NCBI GenBank assembly: GCA_947497905.1 | Contig: CANMIH010000001.1 | Span: 434,001 to 498,000, forward strand | Direction of reading: 5' to 3' | Source of the DNA: an uncultured Pelagimonas sp. | GTDB taxonomy: Bacteria > Pseudomonadota > Alphaproteobacteria > Rhodobacterales > Rhodobacteraceae | DNA: 64,000 nucleotides | Part shown: positions 15,313-24,536 of the stretch, in pieces | Numbering within the stretch: the stretch's first letter is position 1 | How the letters are laid out: every line of letters starts with the position of its first letter | Made by a program: the position numbers and the translations under genes | The notes under the pieces: model-generated | What the model saw: the letters and a program-made list of their open reading frames with translations, nothing else | The model's database searches: none | Told to the model about the DNA's origin: nothing

Positions 15313-18098
15313 AACTAAAACTCCTTTGGCACTCACGTGCAGCCATTCTAGCACTTAGCACCGCTCTGCCATTGCTGGCGCAACCCGCAGAAAGCAAGCC
15401 GAAGCTCACGGCAGGACAGGTTTCTGGATTGACCAAGCAGCTCGGTGCGTCGGGTACAAAACTGTATCTTAGCTGGCAAGAATATGACTTACCCAGTTCG
15501 GGCTTGCCGTTAGATGAGCGTAGCGCCGTGGTCGAGGATTTGCTGAAGCGGTACGAGGCTCGGCGGCAAGCCTATTCAGCGGTTTCGAATCTGAATAGTT
15601 ACGGCACTATTGCCACTGCTACAGTGGCCGCAGTCGGCGCCACGGTGTTGACCGGGGGAGCGGCCCTCCCCGTGGCGGCGGCAGGCGTGCTTGGCGCAAC
15701 TGGATTCCAACTCAACGGACGCTTTCTCGACAGCTCTGAGGGCAAGGTCGCCGATGCCATGGTGTACGAGATCGGTACTGAGCTTGTGTTGCAAACGGGT
15801 ATGTTGGACCTCGCGCAATTCAGAGGTAAACCTGAGGAACTGCGCCAGCTGGTTGAAGGGCCATTACGGGAATCCGATGCCTATTTGGCGGATGTGAAGG
15901 CGCGAGCCCAAGCGATTGGGGATCAAAGGCTTGTCGATACAACCATCGACGTCGTTATCACACGGCTTGCCCTTATGGATGAGGCTCAGCTGCGTGCTGC
16001 AGAGGCCAATGCTGCCAGTATCACTGATCTAAGCGAGCGGTTTTCGCTTGTGGCTGAACATCTGCATCAGCGCCTTGTCAAGACTGAGGTTACACTGGAC
16101 CGGCACGAGCAAAATATCACTGAGCTGCAAACTGGCATGGTTGCGCTTGGTGGGGCGATTGTTGCGATGGATGCCCAAATCCAAACGTTGGGTCGCAATC
16201 AAACGCTAATCGCCGATTTCGCTTTTTCACGCATGAGCCCACGTGAGAAAGCCGACGCGTTGCGAAATGGCCTTCTAGATGGGCGGATCCGCTGCCCCAA
16301 GGATCAGTCTGATTGCGATGTGTCAGAGATTAAGACTGCGATGATCACCCGCTATGAAGCGGATGCGGATCTGCAAGACAACATCGAGACCGCAGGGAAC
16401 GTCTTGAAAGGCATTCATGACGCACGTCAGATTGCAGCAAATCTTGGGATTGAGCTGGGTAAGGACGCCGAATTGGCGCTCAACGTTGGTACCGCGGCGC
16501 TAGGCGCCTACGTGCAGTTCCAATCAGGCAATCCGCTTGGCGCGGTTGCGTCGCTCACAAGCCTTTTCGGTAACCGCCCTGATCCGGATCAGCAGCGTTT
16601 TGAAGCAATGATGGGCTTTATGCGCCAACAGTTTGGCCTGGTGAATGCCAAGTTGGATACGGTGCTTGAGAACCAACAGGCGATCATGGATGGGATCGTG
16701 GATCTGTCCGAACAGATCGAAGCCAGTCACAACGCGCTGGACGAAAAGCTTAACCGAATCGACTGGCTACAGCAAAAGATGGACGCCAACATCAAGCAAC
16801 TGCTGTGGCGGGACTGGCAAGGTTGTAATGCGGTGTACCGATTTGCCCTCAAACCCGATGAGCAAAGTGCGCCTCTCGTAAACCTCAAGACGCTGCGGTT
16901 TCACAATTTTGAGGCATTACGCGACACGATCCAAAGCAAAGGTGATGATGCGCGGGCCTGCCGCGCCACGATCAGCCGGTCGCGCGCCTCGCTTTTTGAT
17001 ACTGCATCTTTTGGAAATTTCTTGGGCACCACCAGCGCTTTTAGCGATGATGAAGCTGCAGCGCATCTGACGCCGGAGGAGTTTCGTGACCTCGGCGATA
17101 TCCGCTCTGCAGCGCAACGCTTTACACAAGATGTAATTGCGCCGCAAAATCGCATTCTATTTGCTTGGCTCGCGCGCCGCCAGATAGATCCGGCTACCGC
17201 TCTTTTCGCCTTCACGATGCCGCTTGCGGGCGCCGATGATTTGGCGATCGTCTCGCGTTGGTTGGAAGACGGACAGCGCTATGCATGCCCAGTTTTGGGT
17301 CAAGAGCGGCCCGAAGATCTGGGCCGCTATGCTATTTCCGGGCTGGTTTGCGGTCCACAGGTGAACACCCAAGGGCTAGCCTCCGAGTATCTGAGTGCCT
17401 CTTATAGTACAGATGTGTTGACAGAGATCACGCGCTGGTCGCTGGTCTCTGCGCAGCTTCTTGATCTATACTCAGGCGCTACCGGCAATTTTGAGCTCGA
17501 CCTTGTGAAACTTGCGGACAATAGCGGAAACTTTCCGGTAGGCCGCTCCATGGTCAATGCCGCCCTAGATCTAGCCACGCTAGGACATGCCTTTCAAGAG
17601 CGTATCTTTGGTGGGTTAATGGGCCAAATCGTTTTTGAAGATTTGTCAAATGGGCGTGCCACTCCTGATCATGCGCTTGCGCTCACGTCCAACCCTTACT
17701 TGGCGCAAAACGTGGCCATGCTTATGTTGCGCGCAGCGAGGGCTAATGAACCGATCATAGATGGCAGCGCCGGACCGAGTTTTTTAGACCGTTACTATCA
17801 GGCCTATCTGATGGCGAGCGATCCGGAGGCGCCCAACATGGACGGTCTCCGGGCGCTATTTGGCGCTGCGATGCGCTTTGCGCAGCGCGAAGATGGTTTG
17901 CCGACGCTTATTTTGGACATCGCTGGCCAAAACCCTGCGTTGCCGTTGCCGGGGCCTCAGCAACTTATTGAGGCGCGCTTTACCGTGCCTCAAAACCGAG
18001 ACACGCTTCTGGCCGACCGTGCGGTGTTGGTCGATTGGCTGGCCGAATATGACCTCATTGATGACCCCGATTTGGCTCTTTTGCTCATTAATCCCTAA
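15309..18098 (+). CDS. Large secreted coiled-coil protein of the PASTA operon
   Basis: 929 residues from ATG 15309, chosen because it overlaps the upstream stop (ATGA) and gives a clean signal peptide (about 1-25, ending LLAQPAES). Residues 101-133 form a long Gly/Ala/Val hydrophobic hairpin, and a second hydrophobic patch lies at 389-421. Heptad-like coiled coils are expected around 240-300 and 430-500 (LDTVLENQQAIMDGIVDLSE). The C-terminal 400 residues are helical and unrecognised. Paired hydrophobic hairpin and coiled coils recall alpha-pore-forming toxins, but no family match can be claimed. Confidence 0.7.
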   Translation: MKLKLLWHSRAAILALSTALPLLAQPAESKPKLTAGQVSGLTKQLGASGTKLYLSWQEYDLPSSGLPLDERSAVVEDLLKRYEARRQAYSAVSNLNSYGTIATATVAAVGATVLTGGAALPVAAAGVLGATGFQLNGRFLDSSEGKVADAMVYEIGTELVLQTGMLDLAQFRGKPEELRQLVEGPLRESDAYLADVKARAQAIGDQRLVDTTIDVVITRLALMDEAQLRAAEANAASITDLSERFSLVAEHLHQRLVKTEVTLDRHEQNITELQTGMVALGGAIVAMDAQIQTLGRNQTLIADFAFSRMSPREKADALRNGLLDGRIRCPKDQSDCDVSEIKTAMITRYEADADLQDNIETAGNVLKGIHDARQIAANLGIELGKDAELALNVGTAALGAYVQFQSGNPLGAVASLTSLFGNRPDPDQQRFEAMMGFMRQQFGLVNAKLDTVLENQQAIMDGIVDLSEQIEASHNALDEKLNRIDWLQQKMDANIKQLLWRDWQGCNAVYRFALKPDEQSAPLVNLKTLRFHNFEALRDTIQSKGDDARACRATISRSRASLFDTASFGNFLGTTSAFSDDEAAAHLTPEEFRDLGDIRSAAQRFTQDVIAPQNRILFAWLARRQIDPATALFAFTMPLAGADDLAIVSRWLEDGQRYACPVLGQERPEDLGRYAISGLVCGPQVNTQGLASEYLSASYSTDVLTEITRWSLVSAQLLDLYSGATGNFELDLVKLADNSGNFPVGRSMVNAALDLATLGHAFQERIFGGLMGQIVFEDLSNGRATPDHALALTSNPYLAQNVAMLMLRAARANEPIIDGSAGPSFLDRYYQAYLMASDPEAPNMDGLRALFGAAMRFAQREDGLPTLILDIAGQNPALPLPGPQQLIEARFTVPQNRDTLLADRAVLVDWLAEYDLIDDPDLALLLINP

Positions 18099-18963
18099 GG
18101 TTTTTCCTGATAAGGCTTTTCGGCTCGGTGATGAAAATTCTGTGATTTTGATAAGATCCTCTTATCTGCTTCACTATCGGGATCCGAAAAAATACTGTGC
18201 TGGGTAGTAGTTAGTGAGGCTCGTTATCGCTCTGATTCATAATACCTTAGGGTTTAGCCACCCACACCGGATTACGCTCGCACCTAGACAGCTCCGGCCG
18301 GGCGGAGGCCCCGGCGGTACTATCGGGAAGAACTGAGGGTCAGAGGCACCCTCTGTGCTACATTTTTAGCCTAATGCCAATCTGACAACACTGTCTAACG
18401 CTGGTCTTGTTGAGGTGTTTGTACAGAAGGCCAAGGTTCGGACGGATCCGGTGGGTGTGAAGCGGGTGGGGTAGGCGGACTTTTCTGCCGTTCGCCCTGT
18501 GCTGACGCGTGTCTGTTCTGGCGATCAATTACTTAGATGTTAAATTGCCAAAGGCAGCCAGCCCCCCCCTGAGAACAACCATGGAGCAGTGGATTTGCAA
18601 TGCGCGTCATGGTGGGTTAAGCCTTTGATATTGTTGGTACGGTTTTCGACTGCGCTAGGCCTGTGCTAGACGCAAGCATGGACACGCGGACCGAGTTTTT
18701 AGACCCGTTTGATCGGAGCATTTCAGGTGGTGGATATGGCTGTTGCCTGCGGGAGGGTGTCCTCGATATGGGTGAGATGAGGAAAGCAGCGAAGTAGAAC
18801 GTGGTGCAAGAGTTTTCCAAACCGGCTTAAGCGGTGCCGATTTCACCGTCGTGTCCAGATATCGAGGAATACGAACCAAATGATGCGGTGAGTAGAAGAA
18901 CGAATTGACCCACGGTGCGCTCCAGAATAGCCTGCCCGAAAGATAGCAGACAGGTTTTGGTCC
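18099..18963. other. Gene-poor stretch between PASTA and NRPS-like operons
   Basis: No convincing gene. It contains the orphan C-terminal tail 18406-18474 (EVFVQKAKVRTDPVG, KRVG-stop) that is homologous to 13655-13732, and a GC-rich patch at about 18290-18320. The last 200 bases before the adenylation gene should hold its promoter, but no clear -35/-10 pair was identified. Confidence 0.3.
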
Positions 18964-20421
18964 TTGGAAACTCCCGAAGGCATATTTCACGCCTCAATTC
19001 TCCTAAACTCTCGACGTATTGCGTTAGTCGATTCATCTACCGCAATTGAAACATCATATTGGGAGTTGGGCAAACTTGCCGCCGGTGTAGAAGAGCTTCG
19101 CAAGGCACGCCATGCAAAGACGCTATGCATTATTCTAAGAAAATCTGAACTATTCTATGCGTCGGTAGTTTCTGGGATACTCTTTGGCAAGCCGTTTCTA
19201 ATTCTGGATACAGATACTCCAGAGCGGCGAATTCTGGAAATCGTATCCAAATTTCCAGACCCCATTATCATCCATGATGCCAGTCTAGATAGCGAGTTAA
19301 TAGGACATAATCTGAAGCTTGCGACTATCAAGGATGTACCCAAAGCAACTTTGCCCCTCCAAGTCAGTGCCGCTGACGGCGATCCAAGCTACTATGTGTG
19401 CACTTCCGGTAGCACCGGAGAACCCAAAATTGTTGAGGGGCGACATTCTGCGCTTAAAGCTTTTTCAGACTGGGCCAGCTCGTACTATGAAGTCGACAGC
19501 AACACTCGATGGGCTCAATACTCAAGTGTCGGCTTTGACTTAACCCTTGCAGACATAGTGACAGTCCTGCCATTTGGAGGATACTTGGTGAGTATCAGTA
19601 CCGACTTTGATCGTTTGCGACCCAGCCTCGTAATCGAGAAACACCAAATAACTCATTGGCACTCTGTCCCGTCCGTAATACCTTTCTTAGTCAGCGAAAG
19701 TGCCAAAGAAGTCTCTGACAGTCCGATCACCTTTTCTTTCGGTGGTGAACCTCTTTTTCGCGAAGAGGTAGAAAAGCTATGGCGCGCGTACCCTCAAGCC
19801 AAAATTTTCAACATTTATGGCCCAACCGAGGGCACGATCATTTTTATGTCGCACGAAGTCACGCCAGAAGATTTGCATTATGATGCCATGCCCTTGGGAA
19901 AGCCGATCCAAGGTTGGGATATTCTCTTGCGGCCCGTAGACGAATACAACGAATTCGAGGCAACCGTGGTGTCGCCTTACATTGCCAAAGGCTACCTTGG
20001 CGATGACCAAGGTGACTTCGGCTCGGTAACCGGGAACGGCTCAAACGTTCCAACATTTGGCACCGGCGACATCTTGAAGCTGCAGAATGGTCAGCTTTTT
20101 TTCTCCAGCAGGCTGGACGGGCTAGTTAAGATTCGAGGTGTGAGGATCGAAGTCGGTGAAGTTGAGGCCTCCGCACGAGAAGTAGGCGCAGCAAACCCGG
20201 TCGCTTTCGTTGATGGATCTTATCTACATCTTGCCTTCGAAGCTTCGATCGAATTGGCCGACGGCAAAAAGCTCAAAGCCTTGCTTGCGGACATTCTACC
20301 AAGATCCCGACAACCTTCAATTTATTCGTGTGTCGATAGGCTTCCAAGGTCGACAAACGGGAAGATAGATCGTCAAGCGACGGCTTTGAAGTTAAGGAGA
20401 TATCCCGATGAAGATGTTTGA
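18964..20421 (+). CDS. Stand-alone NRPS-type adenylation enzyme
   Basis: 485-residue AMP-forming enzyme expected to activate an amino acid and load the carrier domain of the next gene. Core motifs: YYVCTSGSTGEPK (A3, residues 144-155), FDLTLADI with the Asp that binds an alpha-amino group (A4, about 192), FGGEPL, NIYGPTEG (A5), FGTGD (A7), KIRGVRIEVGEVE (A8) and NGKIDR with the catalytic Lys (A10). There is no condensation domain. The start is a TTG; an in-frame stop lies close upstream and the N-terminus is slightly short. It overlaps the next gene by 14 bases. Confidence 0.85.
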   Translation: METPEGIFHASILLNSRRIALVDSSTAIETSYWELGKLAAGVEELRKARHAKTLCIILRKSELFYASVVSGILFGKPFLILDTDTPERRILEIVSKFPDPIIIHDASLDSELIGHNLKLATIKDVPKATLPLQVSAADGDPSYYVCTSGSTGEPKIVEGRHSALKAFSDWASSYYEVDSNTRWAQYSSVGFDLTLADIVTVLPFGGYLVSISTDFDRLRPSLVIEKHQITHWHSVPSVIPFLVSESAKEVSDSPITFSFGGEPLFREEVEKLWRAYPQAKIFNIYGPTEGTIIFMSHEVTPEDLHYDAMPLGKPIQGWDILLRPVDEYNEFEATVVSPYIAKGYLGDDQGDFGSVTGNGSNVPTFGTGDILKLQNGQLFFSSRLDGLVKIRGVRIEVGEVEASAREVGAANPVAFVDGSYLHLAFEASIELADGKKLKALLADILPRSRQPSIYSCVDRLPRSTNGKIDRQATALKLRRYPDEDV

Positions 20422-21430
20422 AATCATTAATGACGCGAGGATTCTGGTTTCTGAGACTTTTTCACTAGCAGAAACAGAAATTAGCGCGGATTCTCAAATC
20501 TACGACTTTCCGGAGTGGGACAGTCTTGGGCAACTCAAGCTAGCGCTAGCGCTAGAAAGTGAATACGGAATCCCTGTTAAGGATGCTCGAACGTTTGCAC
20601 GAATGACCTCAGTGACTGCAATCGCTTCGGTTCTTTGCGCAGACAGGGCAGATAAAGTCGACATAAAGAACGTTGGAGGCGGTCCTGATATTCCTGGCTC
20701 CTTCTACAATGCAGGTGACTGCAACGCCACTCTAGTTTTGGTTCACGGCATCTCTTCGAGCCGGCACGAGTGGGGCTTTTATGATCTAGTCGCATTGGAA
20801 GCGTTGGAAAATCGGATTGCCGTTCTTGCCATCGATAGCCAGGCACATGGTGAATCCAGAGTGCCAATTGAGGATCTCAGCATGCAAGGAATGGTTGATG
20901 AGATCGTCTCCGCTCATTCGTGGCTACAAAGTCAATTGCCCAAGGCGGGATTCTCGATGATTATGGGCAACAGCCTCGGAGGTGGGACGGCACTAATGGC
21001 TGGATATGAGGCTGGAGTGGATTTGGTCGCAATGTCGTGTGCGGTCACAAGTTACGTTGCAGATATACAGCGCACCATTCCAGGCATCGCTCCTCCGATC
21101 GGCGATACTATTGCATATTCTCAGCTTTCCCTTCCAGGGAGAATATATGCTGAAATGGTGAGTTTTGATGATCAGCTGAAGCGACTGAACCCAGAATTTC
21201 TGGTTCAGTTCTTTCACGGTGCTGATGATACTGACGTTCCTTTCGACGAGGCTAAAAACTTCGCCGACGGACTGTCCAACGCAAAGTTCACTGCATTCTC
21301 AGGTATGGACCATACTTACACCGCGCCAATCAACGCAAAGCAACGCGATGAGAAAACGGTACGTTGTAGAGAAATCGCAGCAAAAAGAATCGTAGAGGAG
21401 CTTAGAAAGCATGTCGACGATGCGCCATGA
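20408..21430 (+). CDS. Carrier protein-alpha/beta hydrolase fusion
   Basis: 340 residues. Residues 1-80 are an acyl/peptidyl carrier domain; the phosphopantetheine Ser is S39 in FPEWDSLGQL. Residues about 100-335 are an alpha/beta hydrolase: LVHGISSS (oxyanion region), MGNSLGGG with nucleophile S189, an acidic residue in GADDTDVP and a late His in GMDHTY. It would accept the unit activated by the upstream enzyme and release or transfer it, acting as an in-cis thioesterase. It overlaps the upstream gene by 14 bases and the downstream gene by 20. Confidence 0.85.
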   Translation: MKMFEIINDARILVSETFSLAETEISADSQIYDFPEWDSLGQLKLALALESEYGIPVKDARTFARMTSVTAIASVLCADRADKVDIKNVGGGPDIPGSFYNAGDCNATLVLVHGISSSRHEWGFYDLVALEALENRIAVLAIDSQAHGESRVPIEDLSMQGMVDEIVSAHSWLQSQLPKAGFSMIMGNSLGGGTALMAGYEAGVDLVAMSCAVTSYVADIQRTIPGIAPPIGDTIAYSQLSLPGRIYAEMVSFDDQLKRLNPEFLVQFFHGADDTDVPFDEAKNFADGLSNAKFTAFSGMDHTYTAPINAKQRDEKTVRCREIAAKRIVEELRKHVDDAP

Positions 21431-22037
21431 ATTTCGAGAAAAATCATACCTGACGCAACCGACCGAGATTTCGTCTCATGAGATTTCGATTGGCGCTTTT
21501 TCAGTTATTGAAGCCACTGCTGCTGAGCCATGCATCTTTGGGCGAGGCGTTACGCTAGGGCATCATGTTACGGTCGCAGCATCTGTTACTCTGGAGGATA
21601 ATGTTGAGGTGCGCTCCTATGGAAGTATCGGTTTTGGGAGCAAGCTAGGTTCTAGCACTAAGTTGCTCTACGGTGGTTCTGTTTATCACGGAGTAGAAAT
21701 AGGAAGAAACTGTATTATCGGTGGCAGCGTCGATACCGGAACTGTCGTTGGTGATGATGTCACTTTTCTTGGGAAGATCGTTCACAACTACCGAACACCC
21801 GGCACTTTCGATCAACTTACAGATGGAGTTCCTTCTCCTTCACCTCGCATCCGAGACCGTGCTGTTGTTGGTGAGGGAGCCATGTTGTTTGGAGATATTG
21901 AGATAGGTGAAGGAGCCTATGTTGCAGCAGGTATGATTGTTAAGTGTAACGTTCCCCCTGGGGTACTTTACTGCGAGCAGGGATTTATTGAACTATCAAA
22001 GTTCCACGGATTCGTAGCAGCCCGCGAAAAGCGATAA
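21411..22037 (+). CDS. Hexapeptide-repeat (left-handed beta-helix) acyltransferase
   Basis: 208 residues with repeated hexapeptide turns: FGRGVTLGHHVTVAA, VEIGRNCIIGGSV, TGTVVGDDVTFLG, RDRAVVGEGAMLFG and IEIGEGAYVAAG. This is the left-handed beta-helix of acetyl/acyltransferases such as the NeuD/LpxA-like groups. A His between strands (KIVHNYR) could be catalytic. In context it may transfer an acyl or aminoacyl group to or from the carrier-bound unit; this is inferred. It overlaps the previous gene by 20 bases. Confidence 0.8.
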   Translation: MSTMRHEFREKSYLTQPTEISSHEISIGAFSVIEATAAEPCIFGRGVTLGHHVTVAASVTLEDNVEVRSYGSIGFGSKLGSSTKLLYGGSVYHGVEIGRNCIIGGSVDTGTVVGDDVTFLGKIVHNYRTPGTFDQLTDGVPSPSPRIRDRAVVGEGAMLFGDIEIGEGAYVAAGMIVKCNVPPGVLYCEQGFIELSKFHGFVAAREKR

Positions 22038-22051
22038 GCAATGGGACGGAT

Positions 22052-23194
22052 ATGAAACTTCGTTTATTCGCATCACACATCTTCGATCGACAAGATCTTA
22101 AGCTTTCTTTGCCAGAACTTCGGTCTGTTATAGCCGAAACTGTGGAAGAATTTTCAAACCAAGTGGTTGGAGAGGACCTCGAGTTTGAAGTGTATTTTGA
22201 GGATGCTGAGTTTGGAGCGGTTCTTCCAACAAGCATCAGGTCCAATATCCTTGGTTGCGATATCTTCTGCTGCGACTTGTCTGGGTTATCTCCAAATGTC
22301 CTTTATGAACTTGGATTTGCGCATGGCTCTGGAAAACAACTTGTTGTGTTGCGTGATAGTGTTGGGCCGGTCAAAATCCCAACAGACATCCAGGACCTTT
22401 TGGTGGCAACATACTCAACCAAGGAGACACTTAAGTTTCAGTTGCTCCAGCGTTTGTCCTCCGTAATTTCCAGTATGAGAGCTAGCGGTTGGCGTGAACT
22501 TGCTATCAGGAACGCTTCTAACCTTTGGTTTGAGGCGTCGCCCTCACGGATTTCAATTGTTTGTTCCACAGAGACTGAGGCGACGCGTTTTGCCGATCCA
22601 AAATCAAACGCCTACGTTTTCATCGACAATCTTGAGGACCGGGACGCCCTGGTCGATGTTTCCATGTTTCTGTCTCGGTCGTTTCCAAACGCCGGAATAC
22701 AAAGACAGATCGCCGAAGGATTAGCGCAGGACGCGTTGGAATCCGACATAGTCGTCTTAGGGGGGCCAAGAAGCAATCCGGTGACCCGAGATCTACTAGA
22801 GTTACTCGGTGTTGAGCTTGATCAAGGTAACGGAAACATGAGCTTTTCCTCACCTACTGGAGACACAGTTAACCTCGAGGTGATCCAAAATGATGAAGGC
22901 CTAATCACAAAGGACGTCGGCTACCTTGGGATTTTTGCAAACCCTTTACGAAAGGGCGCGAGGATAATTCTTTGTATCGGGAGCAATATTTTCGGAACTC
23001 ATGGCTCCGCAAAAGCTCTAGATGATTCGCCTCAAGGCATACTGAATTCGATCACATTGCGTGAAGCCATAGGCTTAGGAACAGCTCTGAGCTTTAAGTC
23101 CGCGCAAATGATCTTTCATGTGCCGGTAATGCAAAATCGAAAAGTGACTACACCTGTCTTGGAGAAGGAGCGAATTTGGGTCGATCTTCATTGA
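22052..23194 (+). CDS. TIR/deoxyribosyltransferase-like protein with second Rossmann-like domain
   Basis: 380 residues. Residues 1-140 resemble the nucleoside 2-deoxyribosyltransferase/TIR superfamily: SIRSNILGCDIFCCDLSGLS, then PNVLYELGFAHG with the candidate catalytic Glu at E86, and KIPTDIQDLL. Proteins of this shape serve as NAD- or nucleotide-cleaving effectors in bacterial defence. Residues about 165-380 form a second domain with VVLGGPRSNPVTRDLLELL (237-243 GGPRSNP) and CIGSNIFGTHGSAKAL, not assigned. It starts 14 bases after the acyltransferase gene, so it belongs to the operon. Confidence 0.7.
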   Translation: MKLRLFASHIFDRQDLKLSLPELRSVIAETVEEFSNQVVGEDLEFEVYFEDAEFGAVLPTSIRSNILGCDIFCCDLSGLSPNVLYELGFAHGSGKQLVVLRDSVGPVKIPTDIQDLLVATYSTKETLKFQLLQRLSSVISSMRASGWRELAIRNASNLWFEASPSRISIVCSTETEATRFADPKSNAYVFIDNLEDRDALVDVSMFLSRSFPNAGIQRQIAEGLAQDALESDIVVLGGPRSNPVTRDLLELLGVELDQGNGNMSFSSPTGDTVNLEVIQNDEGLITKDVGYLGIFANPLRKGARIILCIGSNIFGTHGSAKALDDSPQGILNSITLREAIGLGTALSFKSAQMIFHVPVMQNRKVTTPVLEKERIWVDLH

Positions 23195-23240
23195 ATCAAA
23201 AACTTCCAGCCACTTACCAAGGTAGAGCGCACACTGCCGC

Positions 23241-23765
23241 TCAAACAAAGAAAAATAAGTATAAAGCGCCAGCTAGACTGCATAACGGTGCAAACATCTC
23301 TAGATGTGTGTAACTAACGATCGTTCGTGACGTAGCCTCGATTTTTGCTTCTTCGGAAAAAAAATTGAGGCCCAATTCGCTCTCCGCCTTATTCAGGACT
23401 TCAAATTTTATTCTTGAGATTTCCCGGAACCGAAGTATCTGAAACGCCCAAACGAGAGATGTGACAAAACAAAAAAACAGGATCAAGCTCTTTATCACAT
23501 CAGCACTTGGTATAGCTTGTAATGCAGGGGATGTCTGAGCTATCGCGTATGCAGTGTAGGCGGGCAGGAGAATGGAAAGATTGAATCTATTGACTGAAGA
23601 GCGACGATCTATGTTCCGCTCTATTGACTGGATGAATGCAAGGTAGCCTTCAAGCTTGGAGGGTCTGGATGCATAGGAAGTAAACTCGGCTTCGGTCATA
23701 CGTTGTTTCGTTTCGGCCGCCATATCAAGATATCCTACAGTTCTAGCATATAAACGAGTGTGCAT
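23241..23765 (-). CDS. Small membrane protein, RipA-like
   Basis: 174 residues with three hydrophobic segments (about 64-82, 90-108 and 158-174). The segment after the second helix (FREISRIKFEVLNKAESELG) and the late THLEMFAPL resemble the cytoplasmic part of RipA-type octameric membrane proteins, though this is from memory of the pattern. It is convergent with the TIR-like gene, with 46 bases between the stops, which keeps it physically linked to that operon. It could be a membrane effector or an unrelated neighbour. Confidence 0.55.
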   Translation of the reverse strand: MHTRLYARTVGYLDMAAETKQRMTEAEFTSYASRPSKLEGYLAFIQSIERNIDRRSSVNRFNLSILLPAYTAYAIAQTSPALQAIPSADVIKSLILFFCFVTSLVWAFQILRFREISRIKFEVLNKAESELGLNFFSEEAKIEATSRTIVSYTHLEMFAPLCSLAGALYLFFFV

Positions 23766-24536
23766 TCAGATCAGAAGACTTCAATGCCGAGAGTAGGTCT
23801 CGACCCGAAGTGCGTTCTTTGTCGCAAGTTCCGCGGCAACTTTACAAGCGGAATCTGGCCGGTTGGTCCGTTCGTCTCGCCGTCGTGATCTACCGCGCTC
23901 TCAGTGATCGACGACAGCAATCAAATGCGATCTTTACACAATGGTCTAAAGTCGCCGGTCGAAATGATTAAGTGCGTCTTTCTTGTCGGTATGTCTATTC
24001 AGACTTCGTACAGCGCCAGGGCTCCCAAAAGAACATTTAAGCCAGCATGTTATGTTTCTTGTTTGAAGGGGCGTTGGGCTGGTGGTCCAATTTAGATAGC
24101 AGCCGTTCGTCGTCGACGCAGCATCGGTGAGTCTGGCTCAGAGCTGCCTTGCGGCGATGCGGCAGCGTGGCCGCAGCAATCTCGCACGAGTCCCAAACTG
24201 CCAGATGACCGCAAGCAGCCCAAATTGAACGTTCAAACTGCGCGCCGTTTTGCGGCCCCCACCTGCAGGAGGGCGATGAGCAGACCTTCGCTGCGTTCTG
24301 GACGAATGGCAGCGATGCGGAACGAAGCGTCAACTCGCGGCATTAAGTTTGCGAACAATTCTCTTCTAATCTTGCTTCATAGTGGTTCGAACCCCTCGCT
24401 AAGTTGCCCTAAAGCGAGCTTGGCCTTGCACTGACCCTAAGCGCAGGCAATACTCACTCTGCCCATTGTGCGCACCCTATACAAATCGGCGCGAGTGGCG
24501 CACAGTGGCCAAGAATACAACAACTTAGGGGCAGCA
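23766..24536. other. Gene-poor scarred stretch
   Basis: No gene recognised. It holds the second copy of the dispersed word (24116-24136) and a region of mixed composition that looks like recombination debris between the NRPS-like block and the ParB-like gene. The promoter of the ParB-like gene is expected near 24450-24520. Confidence 0.35.
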
